From NCBI RefSeq assembly GCF_016097555.1, contig NW_024533024.1, forward strand, positions 48,012 to 112,011: a stretch of DNA of 64,000 nucleotides. Reading direction: 5' to 3'. The position numbers and the translations under genes were made by a program. Each line of letters starts with the position of its first letter. Position 1 is the stretch's first letter. Positions 1-12,400 of the stretch are shown one piece after another. Origin of the DNA: Gigantopelta aegis. Lineage: Eukaryota; Mollusca; Gastropoda; Neomphalida; Peltospiridae. The notes below the pieces were generated by a model. It saw nothing but the letters and a program-made list of their open reading frames with translations. It was not told the DNA's origin and made no database searches.

Positions 1-1062
1 CTCCAACACCTGTTATAACTTTCAATACTTCTAATGCTTGTAATGTCCCTATCACTCCAGGAACTATAATGGGCACATGACGTGTTATCAGAGAGATATG
101 TATATTTACTTACTCACTCCTAGTACACCACCCTCAGAGCAATTAGTGACTGTATTAGGAGGGGGTGGAGATGGGAAGAGACAACGATAACAAGGTCCTC
201 CATTATAATTATATACAGTTAACTAGATAATGATTAATTATAACTACATTTAATAGCAGGGACTACCTGTCCCTCAAATCTCAGAGCACTACCGGATACA
301 AGAGGTTTCTTGTATAATACACAGGCATCGTTGAGAAGATATCTATAATTATATATATTAATTAACTACTTAATTAACTTGTTAATTTACCTCGTAGCTA
401 CATTATCTGTGGCATCAACAATGACATCATATCTTGTATATTAGTTAAGGATATTTTTAGAATATTGCTCAGTATATTTTTAGTATATTATAGGATACTT
501 ATTGATAATATCTGAGACATTAGTACTGTTTAATAAGACACAATGAGTACTAACTTTAACAAGAGAGTTGAGGCTATAATAAAAATGTAATATTCAATGT
601 AAACAACACATAACAGATTATATACTACCTCTCAATTGCTATATGGGTGGAGTCTACTTTAGCCACACCCACTCTCTTCTCAGAATGTAAAATCTGTTCC
701 AATATAAAAGCATGTGATATGTCACATGACACATACCTGACGATGAAGATTACTAATTTCAACTTCATCATAATCAACTATACCAAGATGACCTATATAT
801 AAATTAAGATTACATGTTCCCATGGCAACCATATATGCACCTACACCTGCAGCTGCTAAATACTGAGCAGCCGGACAGCCCAATCCTCCTGCCCCAACAA
901 TTAACACAGCAGCCAATTTGACCTTCTGTTGTCCTGTAAAAATAAATAAAATAAAATAATTATTTTATGTACAATACCTTGTATACCCCATTCTGGAAGA
1001 ATTAATTGCCTCCCATATCGACTGATCTCTTCATTACTGAGCTGATGAACTCTACTGGCCAT
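1..1062 (-). CDS. MOCS3: MOCS3/UBA4-like adenylyltransferase-sulfurtransferase, 5' part
   Basis: E1-like enzyme that adenylates and thiolates the C-terminus of MOCS2A and URM1, for molybdopterin synthesis and tRNA thiolation in the cytosol. The start ATG at 1062 opens [20 protein letters not shown], the family's [10 protein letters not shown] entry motif. A second exon (about 916-722) carries the nucleotide-binding [21 protein letters not shown] and the [13 protein letters not shown] motif. Later exons read [13 protein letters not shown] (about 665), [13 protein letters not shown] (about 430), [12 protein letters not shown] (about 300), the zinc-ligand CYRC followed by [16 protein letters not shown] (about 190-115), and [19 protein letters not shown] (about 70-1). 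The C-terminal rhodanese domain lies beyond the window. Introns are very short. The start exon ends at a clean GT donor after LPEWGIQ. The identification is firm; the exact exon edges are approximate. Confidence 0.9.
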
Positions 1063-1234
1063 GAGCAGATAATATTTAACCCTTTTGGTAATGACGCTAG
1101 GACCACAAACGTGGTATGTAAATTTTTAAATAATAACAATAAAGAGGCAATATAAATATTATCTAGTTTTTGTTTTAATTTTTCTTAAATAGACAAATTT
1201 TATCCTTAAAATATACGCTTAAGTTCGCAGTTTG

Positions 1235-1731
1235 AGTCTTGAGATGCTGGTAATCATAAATGCATGATCATCGTTAATGAAATTCATGATCAGTAAAATT
1301 GCGCCCCACAATAGCATGAAGACAAAATCGTAAGTACATATATAAGGAAACTAAAACAGTCATGAGTGCCAGTGTGTTGTGGGCCAGCGTTCTGCAATGC
1401 ATCAGACCTCTGAGATGGTTACCAGCATACTCTACGGAGTATCCGAAAAGCCGACTAGGATAGGGCTGGTAGTCTCCCTTTAAACGAGATGAGGCTGGTG
1501 TATTTGTGGTTCCCGGTTCCTGAATGCGACATTCCCTAAGAGCTGGAATCCCGTACGGCTGGTTTTAAGTTAGGGCGACGCTCCAGCCAGGATTACCTCG
1601 CGAAGACGAGGGGTTACCAAGCCAGGTGGCGGTCCCAGCTAGCAATAGCAGGGAATCCTGGAGCCTAAGTGGAAGCCTGAGTGGGTGAGCGAGTAGGAAT
1701 CGTTTGGGCAACACACAAGGGTTTTTTTTTT
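1235..1731 (+). repeat. Structured dispersed element, copy 1 (candidate Pol III-type RNA gene)
   Basis: A GC-richer island in AT-rich DNA, more than 90 percent identical by eye to copies at 30.3 kb (+) and 49.6-49.95 kb (-). The core runs from about 1367 to a run of ten T at 1722-1731. GTGTGTTG (1372-1379) is perfectly complementary to CAACACAC (1709-1716), so the core's ends can pair just before the T-run. Internal hairpins: ATACTC-TACG-GAGTAT (1427-1442), CCTCG-CGAAGA-CGAGG (1596-1611), and AGGATT pairing with AATCCT, extended by GCTCC/GGAGC. TATATAAGG starts at 1339, 28 bp before the core. No meaningful ORF spans it. The sequence before about 1310 diverges from the other copies. It could be a structured non-coding RNA gene or a non-autonomous mobile element; the repeat status itself is directly visible. 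Confidence 0.85.
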
Positions 1732-2057
1732 CATTTATTTATTTTTTTAATTTAAATTACTGGGAGCTGTGTCAGTCTGTCATAGAGAATCATTGATGTT
1801 ACATAGTTGAATAGCTTGTAAACTATATGAATTAGCACTAGACAACAAGATTACAACAGATTATATTGTGGCATGCTTGAAGACCACGTGGACGTATACG
1901 AAGCAAGTCATCATTATTTTTACATCAATTTTTATGTATATAGAATTTTAGAGAGTTTTCGTATATCTCCGTATCCTTCAAGTAATTATTGTGAGAGGCC
2001 ATGAGCTAATAATAAGCACCACCTACTTTCCTTTTTATCATTCTCTCATGTGTCATC

Positions 2058-3099
2058 ATGTCTATCTTTACTCCAACTAACCAAATCCGACTTACAAACG
2101 TTTGCAATAGTTCGTATGAAGAAAGGAGGTAAAAGATTTGAAATTGCTTGCTATAAAAACAAAGTTGTCTCATGGAGAAATAAAATGTAAGTCCTCTCTT
2201 TAAAACTTGTACTAGTAGTGATGTCGTTATATAATAGAGAGAAAGATATTGATGAAGTACTACAAACACATACAGTATTTACAAATGTGTCTAAAGGACA
2301 AGTGTCTAAAAGAGATGATTTAGTAGCAGCATTTGGTACTGATGACCAAAGCGAGATTTGTAAACAGGTCAGTCCTGTTAGTCTTTTTTGGTCAGACACA
2401 CTTAAGAGTATGTCTAAGCTAGACCTGTTACTATCACCCTATAACAAGTATATTTTCATTAGATTTTAAGTAAAGGAGAATTGCAAGTATCAGAAAGAGA
2501 GCGTCAAGCACAGCTTGAGTCAACATTTCGTGATATAGCCACTATTGTAGCTGATAAATGTGTCAATCCAGAGACAAAAAGACCTTATACTGTTGGTCTT
2601 ATAGAGAGAGCTATGAAAGATGTCCATTATGCAGTTAAACCAACTAGAAATGCTAAACAACAGGTACTTAGTAGTTATATTGATAATAACTTTTAATAAC
2701 TAGATTCTATTAGGCTTTGGATGTGATTCGATTATTGAAGACTCATATGCCATTGGAACGGGCCAGAATGAGAATGAGGACTGGTACTACCAGTGAAAGA
2801 GGCTAGAAGAATACGAGAGAAAATTAAAAGTTTATTAGCTAATATTGAGCAAGAAGATTGGACACCAAATATGGAAATAGTATGTTATATATCCATAAAG
2901 CACTTTATTCATCCATTAGCCTATTATTCTATGAATCCATTTATTTTATACATCTATTACATCTACCCACTAGATTTGTTTAATTGATCCTGGAGCTTAC
3001 AGGGAAATTGATGAGTTAGTTCGGTCTGAGACTAAAGGTCAGGGCACAGTAGAAGTCTTAAACTTAAAAGATATTGAAGAAGGAGATGAAAGTCTATAA
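2058..3099 (+). CDS. SBDS: SBDS ribosome maturation factor
   Basis: SBDS releases eIF6 from pre-60S ribosomal subunits together with EFL1. Five exons can be traced: 2058-2186 ([15 protein letters not shown], then [19 protein letters not shown]), 2238-2367 ([20 protein letters not shown], ending [12 protein letters not shown]), 2463-2663 ([18 protein letters not shown] to [20 protein letters not shown]), 2714-2879 (domain [15 protein letters not shown]) and 2974-3099 ([15 protein letters not shown] to EEGDESL, stop). The order and total length of about 250 residues match the family. Two single-base insertions break the frame: near 2100 (one T too many before AIVRMKKGG) and near 2783 (one A too many before [10 protein letters not shown]). 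Since the rest is perfectly conserved, these look like sequence errors rather than decay. Confidence 0.93.
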
Positions 3100-3190
3100 T
3101 CCTTATTTTATAAACTATTATTATTAAATTGCATCAAAAATTTATCCTATTGTGTTCCAGTTTGTGCTATAAAGTGTTGTCTTATCATTA

Positions 3191-4365
3191 AATGTTCTTT
3201 CTTTCCAAATGTTCTCCTCCAATGAGAACATCTACACAAGTCATAGCTAAACATTTGCCCACTAATATTGTTTTATTATGAGCTTCTGGAGTGTTAGCAA
3301 CTTCAGCAAATGGAGGACTGTGTGTAGCTACTCCATCTCCAACTAAATAGCGAGGGTGGATACCTGGTATAATTTGAGAGGCATTACCAAAGTCGGTTGA
3401 TGAGGTGAGATCTCCAGAGTACCGATATTCAGTCATACCTAATTTGAGGTAGTTGCTCTCATATAATTTACTTAGTACAGGATTGCAAAGAACATTTTCA
3501 TAAATCTTTCCAATATCTTTCACTTCTACTTTACAACCAGTGGCTTTAGCAGCTGCTTCAAAACATGCCACTACTTTCTCTTTTAGTTCCTGTAGTTCTA
3601 TTTTATTAGGAGCTCTAACAAAGCATTCGAGAGCTGATTTCTCTGGAATAATATTAGGTTTAACACCTCCATTACTTATTATAGCATGAACTCGCCATAG
3701 GTTGGTTTCATCTGTTGTCTTAAAACAGAGATATTAGTATATGACAAAACAGCTGCATCAAGTGCATTGACCCCTTCCCAGGGAAAGGCAGCAGCATGAG
3801 CAGCTTTGCCTTTAAATTCAATAGCCATTTGACGGCAAGCTAAATGGTTTGGCATTATGATTTCGTAGGGAGCAGGATGAGCCATCATGACAATATCGAT
3901 TCCCTCAAATCCCCTCTCTCAATGAGGAATACTTTTCCTCCACCTCCTTCTTCAGCTGGTGTACCTAGTACAGTCAATGTACCTGAACCAGCTCCTTGTG
4001 TCTCTAAGAATGCTTTACTCCAAGTCCTGCAGCAACACCAGCTTCAGCGATAAGATTATGACCACAAGCATGACCAATCTCTGGTAAAGCATCATATTCA
4101 CATATAACACATACATTAGGATGACCAGAACCAAACCTATATATAATAAAAGATATAGTTAGTAAGTAAATAGTACTTACTTAGCTCTGAAGGCTGTCTC
4201 TAGACCACAGAATTGTCTCTCTACAGAGAAGCCCTGACTCTCCAAATAGTCAGTGAGAAGTCTGTGAGCAGTGTATTCCTCAAAGTTTAGTTCAGGACAT
4301 TCCCATATACTTACACTTAACTTCTTTAAAGCATCTCTCTGTCCATCTATAGCTAAAGAAACCAT
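3191..4365 (-). CDS. PM20D2: PM20D2-like M20 peptidase (beta-alanyl-lysine dipeptidase family)
   Basis: Zinc-dependent amidohydrolase of the M20 family; characterised members hydrolyse unusual dipeptides in the cytosol. Exon 1 (4365-4178) encodes [20 protein letters not shown] and ends FRA at a GT donor. Exon 2 (about 4138-3191) carries the metal-site signature [25 protein letters not shown], then [10 protein letters not shown], the dimerisation-domain stretch [36 protein letters not shown], and C-terminal [20 protein letters not shown]. Two one-base deletions shift the frame, near 4030 (after GLGVK) and near 3905 (in RGDLRGIDIV). The start at 4365 fits the family better than an in-frame ATG at 4407. 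It is transcribed away from the channel gene that starts at 4466, so a spacer of about 100 bp is probably a shared promoter. Confidence 0.9.
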
Positions 4366-4465
4366 TGAAAACTGTCTGCCATTGCCATACTTGTCACTGA
4401 GCCACACCCAATGTGACCCTCGCCCACATTTTTGACCTTAGGGGTTGTAGGTAGGCGAAGTAATA

Positions 4466-6083
4466 ATGGCAACAAGCGTAGAAGTAGAGTTACCATTAGT
4501 AAACAATGTAAATGGTGGAGGAGCTGCAGACTGTTATAATCTAATATCTCTTTATACTTCAATGGAAGCATCGAGTGAAGGTGAGTGAGCTAATCATAAA
4601 GTATGAGTTGTGATAGTCAACTGCTAAATGTGTACATGTGTTTAGAACATAATCGAAATATTGAACCTACTGATAACCACAAGGTATAATACTATACAAC
4701 TATTCTTTCTTATATTAATGTGATCTTGTAGAAAGCTGCACTGTTAGTTAAAGAAGGGAGACGGAATGAGAAATTTATAGCTCGACCTGTCAAGAAATAT
4801 TCCAAGATTGCTTACAAGATAATTCATCATCCTATCTTTTATTGGAGTGTACTGTTAACAGCACTAGTACTAATGATTTTAGCTGTAGTTGAAGAACCAT
4901 CAATATATACTGATGAAATTGGAACAGTTGAAGAAAAAGTAATTGTCCTTTGTATTTATTATATTAATTCAAATTTTATACTTTAGATTTCTTTAGCATT
5001 TGAATTAGTTCTGTTGACTTTCTTCTGCTTCAGTTTGGTATTACGATTTATTTGGTTAGGACCTAAACTTTATTTTAAAAGTCGAGCTACTTTAATAGTG
5101 AGTTTATTAAAACAATAATGTTATCATATGATTACTATCTGTACAGACTATTATAGTTATTATCATGTACTTGAAGCTTTGAAAATACTCATTTCAAATC
5201 GTCATATTCGTTTACTCGTGCTCTGCGAATTTTTTTTACTATTGGATAATAACATCATGTCTGGAGTAAGAAGGTTAGAGAAAGTGTTTTTTGTATATAA
5301 AGTAATTGGGATTACTGGAAGACAAACTAATTTTGTGGTAAAGTTAAGTTATTATACATTTTTAAGGCATGACTCTCTTGTGTAAACTTGAGGACACACC
5401 AGCACATCCCACAGACAACTTGTCATGCTGAGGTGTAACAATAACAGTGTTAGCCAGAGCAGAGCGTCTTGCCTTGAGAACCAAAAATGGTTGTAAAAAC
5501 CTTTTTGGGCCCAACTCCTCTCCCTTTGTTTAATTCAGGTTTTGAAAGCTAGTACATTAAGAAATTATCACTTTACAGCAAAAACAGCAGAATGAGTCTA
5601 CTATAATATATATATTAACTTATAGTTATACACTAGAGTATTAATGAGTATTGTATCTAAAAACATCTAGACTCACTCACTTTGTGTGTAACATGTCTTT
5701 ATCATATGTTAATTATCATAATTATCATGACTTTGTGGTTAATGAATATGATTAATGTGAGTAAATTATTTTTCTCTAGAGTTTTACGTCAAATCTTTAT
5801 TTGTCTCAAGTATATTTTTGATGTTATGTTTGTGCTTTTCTTCATAATAGCTGTCTCTTCTTTAATGGGTAAGTATATCATTACTTCTGATCACTTTATC
5901 TCTCTCTATAGCATACTTTTTTGTTTGTTGAAAATAATCCAACAGTAAGTTGAAAAATATTTTTGTTAATGTTTGTAACATTTTTATTTTCTATAAAGTA
6001 CTTTGGTAATCTACCAAGAAAGTGTTATTAGTACATTAGTGACATTAACAACAGCAAAGTTAGTTATTATATTGCTATTACTA

Positions 6084-6115
<32 letters not shown>

Positions 6116-8843
6116 ATACTAATAATAATAATAATAAATCTATAGTCATCCAGATGTATTCATGGAGTCCTATTATAAGTCTCCAGTAGCTCCTGTATTC
6201 TTTATGGTTTATATGTTAATAACATTTTATTATTTCTCTAATGTGGTAAGTAGATCATTATAATAATATATCAATAATATATGTATTATTAGTTATTAGC
6301 TGTAGTGTTTGCAAAATTTAAAGCTGCAGAAAAAAAGAAATTTAAAAAATTATTTCTTCACAGACGGTATTTGTTATGTCATCCTAATTTTGAAGATAAT
6401 GTAATTATTTATTAATTTTGTTAATTAAAGGGAAGCTCTCTTACAAGCATTTGATAAACTTAAAGATGAAGATGAGTGTATATCTCCACTAGATTTTCTG
6501 TGCTTCATGAAAGTTTATGATCCCAAATTATGTTAGTTTTATATTTAATAAAATATTTATAACAACACTATTTTCCATAGCTGATCACGAGTCTATGTGT
6601 ATATTTAAAGCATTACAATATCAAGATAACAATGGTCATCTCTCATGGGAAGAATTTAGTCATTTTTATGAAATAGAAAACATGAAATGGGAGTTGGTGA
6701 GTTGACAATATGTGGTGATGATGTCATTATGATGTCATTGTTTAGATTCACAAATCAGGAGTTGCAGTAACTTGGTATGAAGCTAACGAAAGGATACCAC
6801 TAAATGTTAAGATTGTTTTATCCAGTAAATTATAATAATAATTGAGTAATATACTCATATCTGTCTCTTTAGGAATACATAATGTAATAAGACATTGGCT
6901 GTTTGATATTATTATAAGTATGTACAGACTTATAAGAACTAAATTTATACATCTCTCATTAGCTATAATAGTAATTGCTAATCTACTATATCTACTGATA
7001 TATATAACATTTCATGAAAAACATTGTGTAATATCTTGTTATATAATATGTCACTATATAATGTTTTGTCATAATAGAAGAGAACAATTAATAATGAGAC
7101 AAGATCAGATCAATTTTGTGCTCCAAGACAAGGAAATAACTGGATCATTTGTATTCAATTCTCTAGTTAGTTCAATATCATATAATAAAAATACTTCATT
7201 TTTCTCATTTAGTTTATGTAATGGAAATCTTAATAACTTTTTTTGAATGGTCCTGTTAAATATTTTAGAAAATGGTCAAATTTGTAAGTAGTTAGTAGTT
7301 AGTATTATTATTATATATATAATGATAGGGTGGACCTTATTATTGTAATGGGAAGTTTTTTTGGTCTCGTATTGAAGTTAGTATTAATGACATAACTTGG
7401 GTAAGATATCTGCAAATAGTAGTTGGCATTAGTCCAATTATTATTAAGGTAATATAACAATATGTCATCATTATTAATCTATAAAATATATATTTTTAGA
7501 CTGCTTCGTATAAAAAAGTAACTACTTTTTCTAATACGTATCATTTTAGACTGCTTCGGTAAAAAGACTAGCTACGTAGAATGTTCTGAGGAATGTTGAG
7601 GTATTCAATATATATTATTATAATGTGTTATTTATTTTATTTAGTGTGTTATTATTACTTGGTATTGTCTTCTATTTCTACTCTATTATTGGTATGGAAA
7701 TATTTAGTGGTCATAATAACGGAGTATTTCCTGGATGTTGGTAATATAAACCACAATAATAATAATAATATATATTATTATATTGTGGTTTATATAGTGT
7801 TAATGCTTCATATGGTGTTGGACAATATTATTCAAATAATGGATTCCATTTGGGATGCATCCTAATCTTTATTGGCTTAAATAATTTTGACAATATTGGG
7901 CGGAAGTTATGGTAAGTGTTATAATATTTAACTTGTTTAATATGATGTTTTATATATAGTGACATTGTATGAAGAAATGGTTGTTATAACTGGTTTATTC
8001 AAATGGTAAGATGTTATATCATGTGACAATCACATGACTAATTTAATGTAGGAGGGTTTTGTAACAACCACAAATCAATTTGCTCGTATTTATTTTATCT
8101 TTTTTTGGATCACTTCAACAGTAAATAGTTGTCTATTAAATTATATAATGATTACTCCTGTTTCTATTAGTTAGTATTTAATACAGCTATTGTCTCTATA
8201 TTGTGGATGCCTTGAATCTGGTATATTGGTGTTAAAAAGTGCTAAATTAGACAGTAATGATCAGGAGAATGCATCATCAGGTAATTATAATAACTTGTTA
8301 CATATGATGTTAATTTTTGTATATAGAAACTGAAAAAAGTAGTTCAAATCAAATTAATGAAGATGATGTTCATAATTTGCAGACAATAATTTATATAAAC
8401 TCTAAATTATCATAAAAAGAAGAAGTGGTCATTTTTATGAATGGTTACGTCGACAAAGAACAGTTCAACCTCGTACAATAAAAGTAGGTGGAGTTATTAG
8501 TTATAATATTATAGTTATTACTGTTTATTACTAGTTATATAAAGGAGAGTTTCCGTGGGAAGAGTTAATGAATAATGATGACTGAGAATGTTTATATATA
8601 GTAATGAACTCAAGGTGAGAGACCACACCCATCATTACTAGACATTACTTCATATATTGTAGGTAATGGAATGAAGAATATGATATAAAACGAAAGACAC
8701 CACATGAAAATGTGTTCTCAAGTTATCATGAATCTCCAAGAAATTTCATTAAAGAAGTGTTACACTATATATGGATAAAACAAAGACATTTTCCTTTTAT
8801 TTACTGGTTAAGACAATGTTGTATAACATTGATATGTACATAG
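4466..8843 (+). CDS. Two-pore channel, copy A
   Basis: Endolysosomal two-pore cation channel: two 6-TM domains in one chain. Exon 1 (ATG 4466) encodes a polar N-terminus. The exon at about 4735 reads KAALLVKEG, the conserved N-terminal TPC motif, before the first TM segments. FIWLGPKLYFKSRATL (about 5050) is the S4-region motif. Pore I is split by an intron (about 6055-6146): TTAN joined to HPDVFMESYY, then FFMVYMLITFYYFSNV. The inter-domain linker (6430-6700) holds EF-hand-like segments, DNNGHLSWEEF being one. Pore II is at about 7985 (EEMVV, then NNW after allowing one missing A, then EGFVTTTNQF). The C-terminus reads EWNEEYDIKRKTPHENVFSS and ends at TAG 8843. About 20 short introns. Several one-base indels relative to copies B and C. 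It heads a tandem array and sits divergently from PM20D2. Confidence 0.85.
6084..6138. repeat. Trinucleotide microsatellite (ACT)n then (AAT)n
   Basis: Uninterrupted ACT units run into AAT/AATAAT units inside the intron that splits the first pore sequence of channel copy A. The matching intron of copy B (11,290-11,342) carries (AAC)n/(AAT)n instead, so this intron has been replaced or expanded independently since the duplication. Confidence 0.9.
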
Positions 8844-9484
8844 GTAGTATATGATTCAAGGTTAGTTAGCCACAATATTATATCGTAAGATTAATGATTT
8901 AAAGACAATATTACAGCTATAAGAACAAAATGGAGAGGTTGTTATGTAAACATAATAACACTTTATATTAGTACTATAATATCGGATGGTTTTTGTCATT
9001 AAGACCTTCATACAGTACTAATACTAATTATTATATTGTAGTCTAATTATATATGCATAAGATTAGTCTATGTTCCTTAATCTCAGTAGAGATAATTAAA
9101 AAGAAAAACATTCACTATATTATCCAAGTTGGCCACTCCTCATCCACAGCTGTAGCCAAGCATATGATAACTTTATTCTAATCAATAATAACTGAGCAGA
9201 TGATTTATTTTACCTTTACTGAAGTATACAGCTTCTACAAATTCAAATGGATGTTATAAAGTTATAACATTTTAAAGTTTGTGTTTACTTTATTATAATA
9301 AATACGTTATAATTATTTTATAAAATTTTATAAAGTGTTATTTTTATAACATTGTTATTTCAGTAACGGTATATAATTAAATTGTTAGTTCTAAAAATAA
9401 TTATTAGTTGGCATACAATCTCAAAGAGTCAGTAATTATTTCATAACATTTTCCTTTACTGTTCCTGATGTTGTAAAAGTTAAA
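8844..9484. other. Spacer between two-pore channel copies A and B
   Basis: About 640 bp of very AT-rich DNA. I find no conserved coding segment on either strand. The part before 9485 must hold the promoter of copy B, but no clear core element stands out. Confidence 0.5.
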
Positions 9485-12400
9485 ATGGAACTAGTTTCAA
9501 AAACAGAAGACAATGTTAGTCTCATTAACTCTCTATCATCTATTTTATACTTCAATGGAGGAATATCAATGATGGTAAGGACTATAGTTCTCTATTGTTG
9601 TTGTCAGTATTGTTGTTTTTGTTTAGAAGACATTGAACCAACTGACAACCACAAGGTATAATACTACACAACTATTCTTTCTTATATTAATGTGATCTTG
9701 TAGAGAGCTGCACTGTTAGTTAAAGAAGGAGACAGAATCAGAAATTTATAACTCGACCTATCAAGAAATATTCCAAGATTGCTTACAAGATAATTCATCA
9801 TCCTATCTTTTATTGGAGTGTACTGTTAGCAGCACTATACTAATGATTTTAGCTGTAGTTGAAGAACCATCAATATATACTGATAAAATGGAACAGCTGA
9901 AGAAATAGTAATTGTCCTTTTTTTATTATATTAATTCAAATTTTATACTCATCGGGTTCATTTAGTAATAGAGTTAGTTCTGATGACTTTCTTCTTCTTC
10001 AGTTTGGTATTACGATTTATTTGGTTTTAGGACCTAAACTTTATTTTAAAAGTCGAGCTACTTTAATAGTGAGTTTATTAAAACAATAATGTTATCATAT
10101 GATTACTATCTGTACAGACTATTATAGTTATTATCATGTACTTGGAAGCTTTGAAAATATTTCATTTCAAATCGTCATATACAGTTTTACTCGTGCTCTG
10201 CGACCTTTTTTACTATTGGCTAATTACCTCTGTCTGGATAAGAAGGTTAGAGAAAGAGAGAGAGAGAAATATAAAAATATAATTTTTGTGTTCAGAGTTG
10301 TACGTCAATTTTATTTGTCCTCAAGTATATTGTTGATGTTATGTTTGTGCTATTCTTCTTAGTAGCTGTGTTTTCTTAATGGGTAAGTATATGATCTATA
10401 TGTGACATGATTTGCACCCAAAGAGACCACACTAACATTTGTGACCTGATCATAATTTGTGCAAACATTAGTTACTATATATTCACAAGTACTGTATGTT
10501 ATATAAACTATTTGTATGAGTTATTTTTAACAGTGGTCCTTTTACATAATAATATAGTTTTTACAAAGTACATGAAACTATCGGCTACTAATACTATGAA
10601 TTGACAACTCAGTCTTTTAATAAATAGTTTTAAAAATGATGTGTATAGTTTTTCGTAAAACCTTTTTTATATTAAATAAATACACTCCTTATATGAGGGC
10701 CAGTGTGCATGAAAAGTAACCATGAAAATTGATTGGTTTGATTTAACTATCATTTGGTTAGTACAGGCTAGCTACATAAACAGTAGTACATTACTAATGT
10801 ATCATTAGTAATATACTACTTGTTTATGTAGTTAATAAACTCACCAATACATTAGTAATCAAAATAGTGTTATGTTAACTTTATGTATATGGAACCATTG
10901 TACCTTATAATCATATATTAGTTATATCATCCCCCAATCAATTTTTACAGTGTATTGTATCTAACTATTGATAAACTAAACAGAGTCTTCATATATAGTT
11001 TCTAATGATCTTAAACATATACAGTATATATTTAATAAAACAATGTAATGATTGCTACTCATGTATTATAATAATGTAATGTAAGACCACTTATGTGGTA
11101 TATGGTTGCTTCTAATTCCTTCTCTCTTTAGTTATTTCTTCTTCACTCAAGTTAATCCAACAGTTAGTATATAAAGATATTTTGGTAATAATATTATTTT
11201 CTATGAAGTATTTAGTAATCTACCAAGAAGTGTTATTAGTATGTTAGTGACATTAACAACAGCAAAGTTAGTTAATATTGATGTGTAATTAACAAAACAA
11301 CAACAACAATAACAATAACAATAATAATAATAATAATAATAAATCTATAGTCATCCAGATGTATTCTTGGAGTCCTATTATAAGTCTCCAGTAGCTCCTG
11401 TATTCTTTATGGTTTATATGTTAATAACATTTTATTATTTCTCTAATGTGGTAAGTAATCATTATAATAATATATCAATAATATATGTATTATTAGTTAT
11501 TAGCTGTAGTGTTTGCAAAATTTAAAGCTGCAGAACAAGAAAATTTAAAGAGATATATCTCCACAGACGGTACTATTAAATAATTTACTATTAATTTAAT
11601 ATCAGTTATAATTAAAGGGAAGCTCTCTTACAAACATTTGATATACTCAAAAATGAAAATAATATGTATCTTTGTTGAATTTTCTGTGCTTCATGAAAGT
11701 TTATGATCCCAAATTATGTAGTTTATATTTAATAAAATATTTATAATAACACTATTTTCCATAGCTGATCATGAGTCTATGTGTATATTTAAATCATTAC
11801 AATATCAAGATAACAATGGTCATCTCTCATGGGAAGAATTTAGCATTTTTTTATGAAAATAAAACATGAAATGGGAGTTAGTGAGTTGACAATATGTGGT
11901 GATGGTGTCATTATGATGTCATTGTTTAGATTCACAAATCAGGAGTTGCAGTAACTTGGTATGAAGCTAACAACAGGATACCACTAAATGTTAGACTGTT
12001 TTATGCAGTAAATTATAATAATAAATTGAGTAAGTATACTCATATCTGTCTCTTTAGGAATACATAATGTAATAAACATTGGCTGTTTGATATTATTATA
12101 AGTATGTACAGACTTAATAAGAACTAAATTTATACATCTCTCATTAGCTATAATAGTAATTGCTAATCTACTATATCTACTGATATATATAACATTTCAT
12201 GAAAAAACGTTGTGGTAATATCTTGTTATATAATATGTCACTATATAATGTTTTGTCATAATAGAAGAGAACAATGAATAATGAGACAAGATCAGATCAA
12301 TTTTGTGCTCCAAGACAAGGAATAACTGGATCATTTGTATTCAATTCTAGTTAGTTCAATATCATATAATAAAATCACTTCATTTTTTCTCATTTAGTTT

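Noticed and set aside
1310-1731. The structured repeat as a spliced-leader RNA gene
   Set aside because: CGTAAGT upstream of the core looks like a 5' splice site and T-rich sequence follows the core, but the GTAAGT lies before the TATA-like box, outside the likely transcript, and no short capped exon plus Sm site is evident.
1310-1731. Hammerhead ribozyme within the repeat
   Set aside because: CTGATG occurs on the minus strand and GATGAG on the plus, but the complete CUGAUGA plus GAAA core is absent.
6842-7246. 134-codon plus-strand frame as a separate gene
   Set aside because: It spans exons and introns of channel copy A; the segment is part of the second channel domain and is mirrored in copy B.
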